A stretch of 7,791 nt of DNA from an uncultured Porphyromonas sp. (GTDB lineage Bacteria; Bacteroidota; Bacteroidia; Bacteroidales; Porphyromonadaceae). The notes beneath the pieces were generated by a model. The model did not search any database, had not been told where the DNA came from, and worked only from the letters and a program-made list of their open reading frames with translations. Positions 5,915 through 7,791 of the stretch are shown here, piece by piece (the first letter of the stretch is position 1; each line of letters starts with the position of its first letter). The position numbers were made by a program, and so were the translations under genes. Location: NCBI GenBank assembly GCA_945965245.1, contig CAMFNC010000089.1, positions 1 to 7,791 on the forward strand, in the 5' to 3' direction.

Positions 5915-6676
5915 ATGAATAATTTCAATAGAGTCTTCTTATTCCTTGCGGTTATGCTATCGATGGTTTCGATGGCAAAAACGCAAACACCGGACACCAT
6001 GAGCATCGCTCACAGTCTCATCGACTCTATCGTACCCCCTACTCCGATTCAGGAGGATACCATCACAGCCACTCATTCGCAAATCGTTAATGACTCTATC
6101 GTAAAAAAAGCGGCAGAAAAAGAAAAAAGGTTTTCATCTTTACAGAACACAACCGACAAGATGGAAATCAGACCGTGGACGCCCAATCCCAAATATGCAC
6201 TCATTTCTGCCATCATACCGGGTGGGGGGCAAATCTATAATCGGAAATATTGGAAACTCCCGATTGTGTACGGAGCATTCACGGCCTGCTATTATGCCAT
6301 CACTTGGAATACTCGAACATTCAACGAATATCGGGATGCCTATCGCGACTTCTTGAGCGATGACCCCATTACCAATAATTCATGGCTTGCCTTTGCCCCA
6401 TACGGAGCCAAGGCAGAAGATTATGCCAAGTATTCTCAATTAAAAGTAACTCTCAAACGAGGCTACGATGCATTCCTCCGATACCGCGATATGAGTTATA
6501 TCATCACAGCCGGCGTCTACTTGCTTTCCATTTTAGATGCTTATGTGGATGCCGAACTATACACCTTCGACATCAGCCCAGATCTAACCATGCGGCTCAC
6601 GCCCGATGTGCAATGGCAAAACATCACCGGAAAAACCGTTCCTGCGATCGGACTTAATTGTAATTTTACTTTTTAA
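5915..6676 (+). CDS. DUF5683 domain-containing membrane protein
   Basis: 253 residues. An N-terminal signal peptide or anchor covers residues 1-24 (hydrophobic FLFLAVMLSMVSM, possible cleavage near AKTQT). A polar Ser/Thr/Pro-rich segment runs from 25 to 85. The DUF5683 core is at about 86-215, with the hallmark PNPKYALISAIIPGGGQIYN (90-109) followed by KYWKLPIVYGAF. Membrane-spanning stretches are likely near 114-131 and 193-210. The C-terminal part (216-253) looks beta-rich and ends in aromatic FTF, which may suggest outer-membrane contact. Function is unknown to me. It starts 12 bases after parB and ends two bases before the lytic transglycosylase gene, so it is almost certainly in the same transcript. 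Confidence 0.88.
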   Translation: MNNFNRVFLFLAVMLSMVSMAKTQTPDTMSIAHSLIDSIVPPTPIQEDTITATHSQIVNDSIVKKAAEKEKRFSSLQNTTDKMEIRPWTPNPKYALISAIIPGGGQIYNRKYWKLPIVYGAFTACYYAITWNTRTFNEYRDAYRDFLSDDPITNNSWLAFAPYGAKAEDYAKYSQLKVTLKRGYDAFLRYRDMSYIITAGVYLLSILDAYVDAELYTFDISPDLTMRLTPDVQWQNITGKTVPAIGLNCNFTF

Positions 6677-6678
6677 TA

Positions 6679-7791
6679 ATGAAAATCAAAAAACATCATA
6701 TATCCATCCTAATTTTCTTTGTCTGCTTCCGGCTTGCTGTTGCAAAACCGGTACACAATGAACTGATATTAAGAGACACCACTACAACAGAAGAGCCCGA
6801 CAAGCTGACATTGCCACAGAATTACGATCGCGAACTGGAACAGCTCATCAATACTTGGCACAAAGGTTATTCACAGAAAGTATACAAAGAATCAGGCAAT
6901 AAAAGGCTAAGCAAATATGTGCCGGACAGCGTATATGCACGCCAATTGGCACAACTTCCATCGGCTATCCCCATGCCCTATAACAGCCAAGTGCGCGAGG
7001 CTATTGATTTATTTCTCAACAAACGCTCCAGATTGATTTCTTCCGTGCTAACCATGGGCGATTTGTACTACCCCATCATGGACGAAATCTTCGACCGAAA
7101 TCAAGTACCCATCGAGCTGAAATACTTAACCATCGTGGAGTCTGGACTAAATCCGCGAGCGCTATCGCCGGCAGGAGCTGCCGGTTTGTGGCAATTCATG
7201 CTGCCCACCGGTAAAATCTACGGACTGGAGATCAATAGCTTAGTAGACGAACGTCTATCCATAGCACAAAGCACCGAAGCTGCCGCCAAATACCTCAAGG
7301 ACATGTACAAGATATACAATGACTGGCCTTTGGTCATTGCGGCCTACAACTGCGGACCTGGCAGAGTAAACAGCGCCATTCGGCGTGCCGGTGGGAAACG
7401 AGACTTCTGGGCCATTTATCCTTATCTGCCACGCGAAACACGCAGATACGTACCCCTTTTTATCGGCGCATATTTTGCCATGGCTTATCACAAAGAGTAT
7501 GACATACGTCCCATCGAAATGGTTATGCCCATTGCCACGGACACCATAATGATAAACAAAGCCGTTTCATTTGCTCGCATTCAAGCACTGACACAAGTTT
7601 CAGAAAAAGACATCGAGTTGCTTAACCCCCAATACAAACGGAAGATTATTCCGGGGCAAATCAAACCTTACCCATTGAGATTGCCACTCAAAGCGATTGT
7701 CAAACTGGACAGTGCACGCGATGCCCTATCCGCTCCCTCCCTGGAGGAGGACTCACAAATCGAAGAGATGGCAGAAGAGGCAAGCCAACAA
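6679..7791 (+). CDS. mltD: Membrane-bound lytic murein transglycosylase, MltD type (3' end outside the window)
   Basis: Partial gene: 371 codons are open to the window edge with no stop. It starts with ATG two bases after the DUF5683 stop. The product has a signal peptide at 1-22 (KKHH then ILIFFVCFRLAVA). A conserved helical lead-in follows (about 50-145), then a family 23 SLT domain at about 145-260. Catalytic E154 is in LTIVESGLNP, followed by SPAGAAGLWQFM (163-174), AAKYLKDMY (202-210) and AAYNCGPGRV (221-230). Such enzymes cleave the MurNAc-GlcNAc bond of peptidoglycan with formation of 1,6-anhydromuramic acid, in the periplasm or at the outer membrane. Residues 288-340 (DTIMINKAVSF...LNPQYKRKIIPG...LRLPLKA) are the linker typical of MltD, ahead of the LysM repeats expected beyond the edge. 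The visible end is acidic (355-371). No lipobox cysteine is seen at the expected cleavage site. Confidence 0.93.
   Translation, partial: MKIKKHHISILIFFVCFRLAVAKPVHNELILRDTTTTEEPDKLTLPQNYDRELEQLINTWHKGYSQKVYKESGNKRLSKYVPDSVYARQLAQLPSAIPMPYNSQVREAIDLFLNKRSRLISSVLTMGDLYYPIMDEIFDRNQVPIELKYLTIVESGLNPRALSPAGAAGLWQFMLPTGKIYGLEINSLVDERLSIAQSTEAAAKYLKDMYKIYNDWPLVIAAYNCGPGRVNSAIRRAGGKRDFWAIYPYLPRETRRYVPLFIGAYFAMAYHKEYDIRPIEMVMPIATDTIMINKAVSFARIQALTQVSEKDIELLNPQYKRKIIPGQIKPYPLRLPLKAIVKLDSARDALSAPSLEEDSQIEEMAEEASQQ

Noticed and set aside
7255..7491. Minus-strand open frame within the transglycosylase gene
   Set aside because: It is antisense to the conserved SLT domain of mltD, which explains this region fully.

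Overview
The window looks like ordinary chromosomal core sequence from a member of the Bacteroidota, most likely order Bacteroidales and possibly near Porphyromonas. The evidence is indirect: a DAHP synthase with a C-terminal chorismate mutase, a DUF7033/polysaccharide-deacetylase-type protein, a DUF5683 protein, a short Bacteroidales-style HPPK, starts without clear Shine-Dalgarno sequences, and two TAnnTTTG-type -7 promoter boxes in intergenic gaps. Genus is not settled by what can be seen. Every gene reads left to right on the + strand.

Layout. Positions 24-200 hold two identical tRNA-Arg(ACG) genes in tandem, followed by a strong intrinsic terminator (205-237). A ten-helix EamA/DMT exporter-like permease follows (271-1191). 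A 52-base gap carries a TAnnTTTG box and opens a three-gene unit: a DUF7033/polysaccharide-deacetylase-like protein that has lost its recognisable catalytic residues (1244-2647), a bifunctional DAHP synthase/chorismate mutase (2654-3712) and FolK (3733-4170). A second gap (4171-4245) with another TAnnTTTG box leads into parA (4246-5025), parB (5012-5902, overlapping parA by 14 bases), a DUF5683 membrane protein (5915-6676) and a murein lytic transglycosylase of MltD type that starts at 6679 and runs off the right edge.

How they work together. The middle unit links entry into the shikimate pathway, the chorismate-to-prephenate branch and a late folate step (chorismate also supplies p-aminobenzoate for folate). 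The deacetylase-like first gene has no obvious place in that chemistry. The right-hand unit joins chromosome partitioning (ParA/ParB) to envelope or peptidoglycan proteins, an arrangement I recall as common in Bacteroidota.

No CRISPR array, transposon, phage gene or defence system is visible. The most interesting feature is the deacetylase-like gene: a full-length, uninterrupted reading frame that keeps the family's structural motifs while every catalytic motif I can align has been replaced. That suggests a pseudoenzyme with a non-catalytic role.
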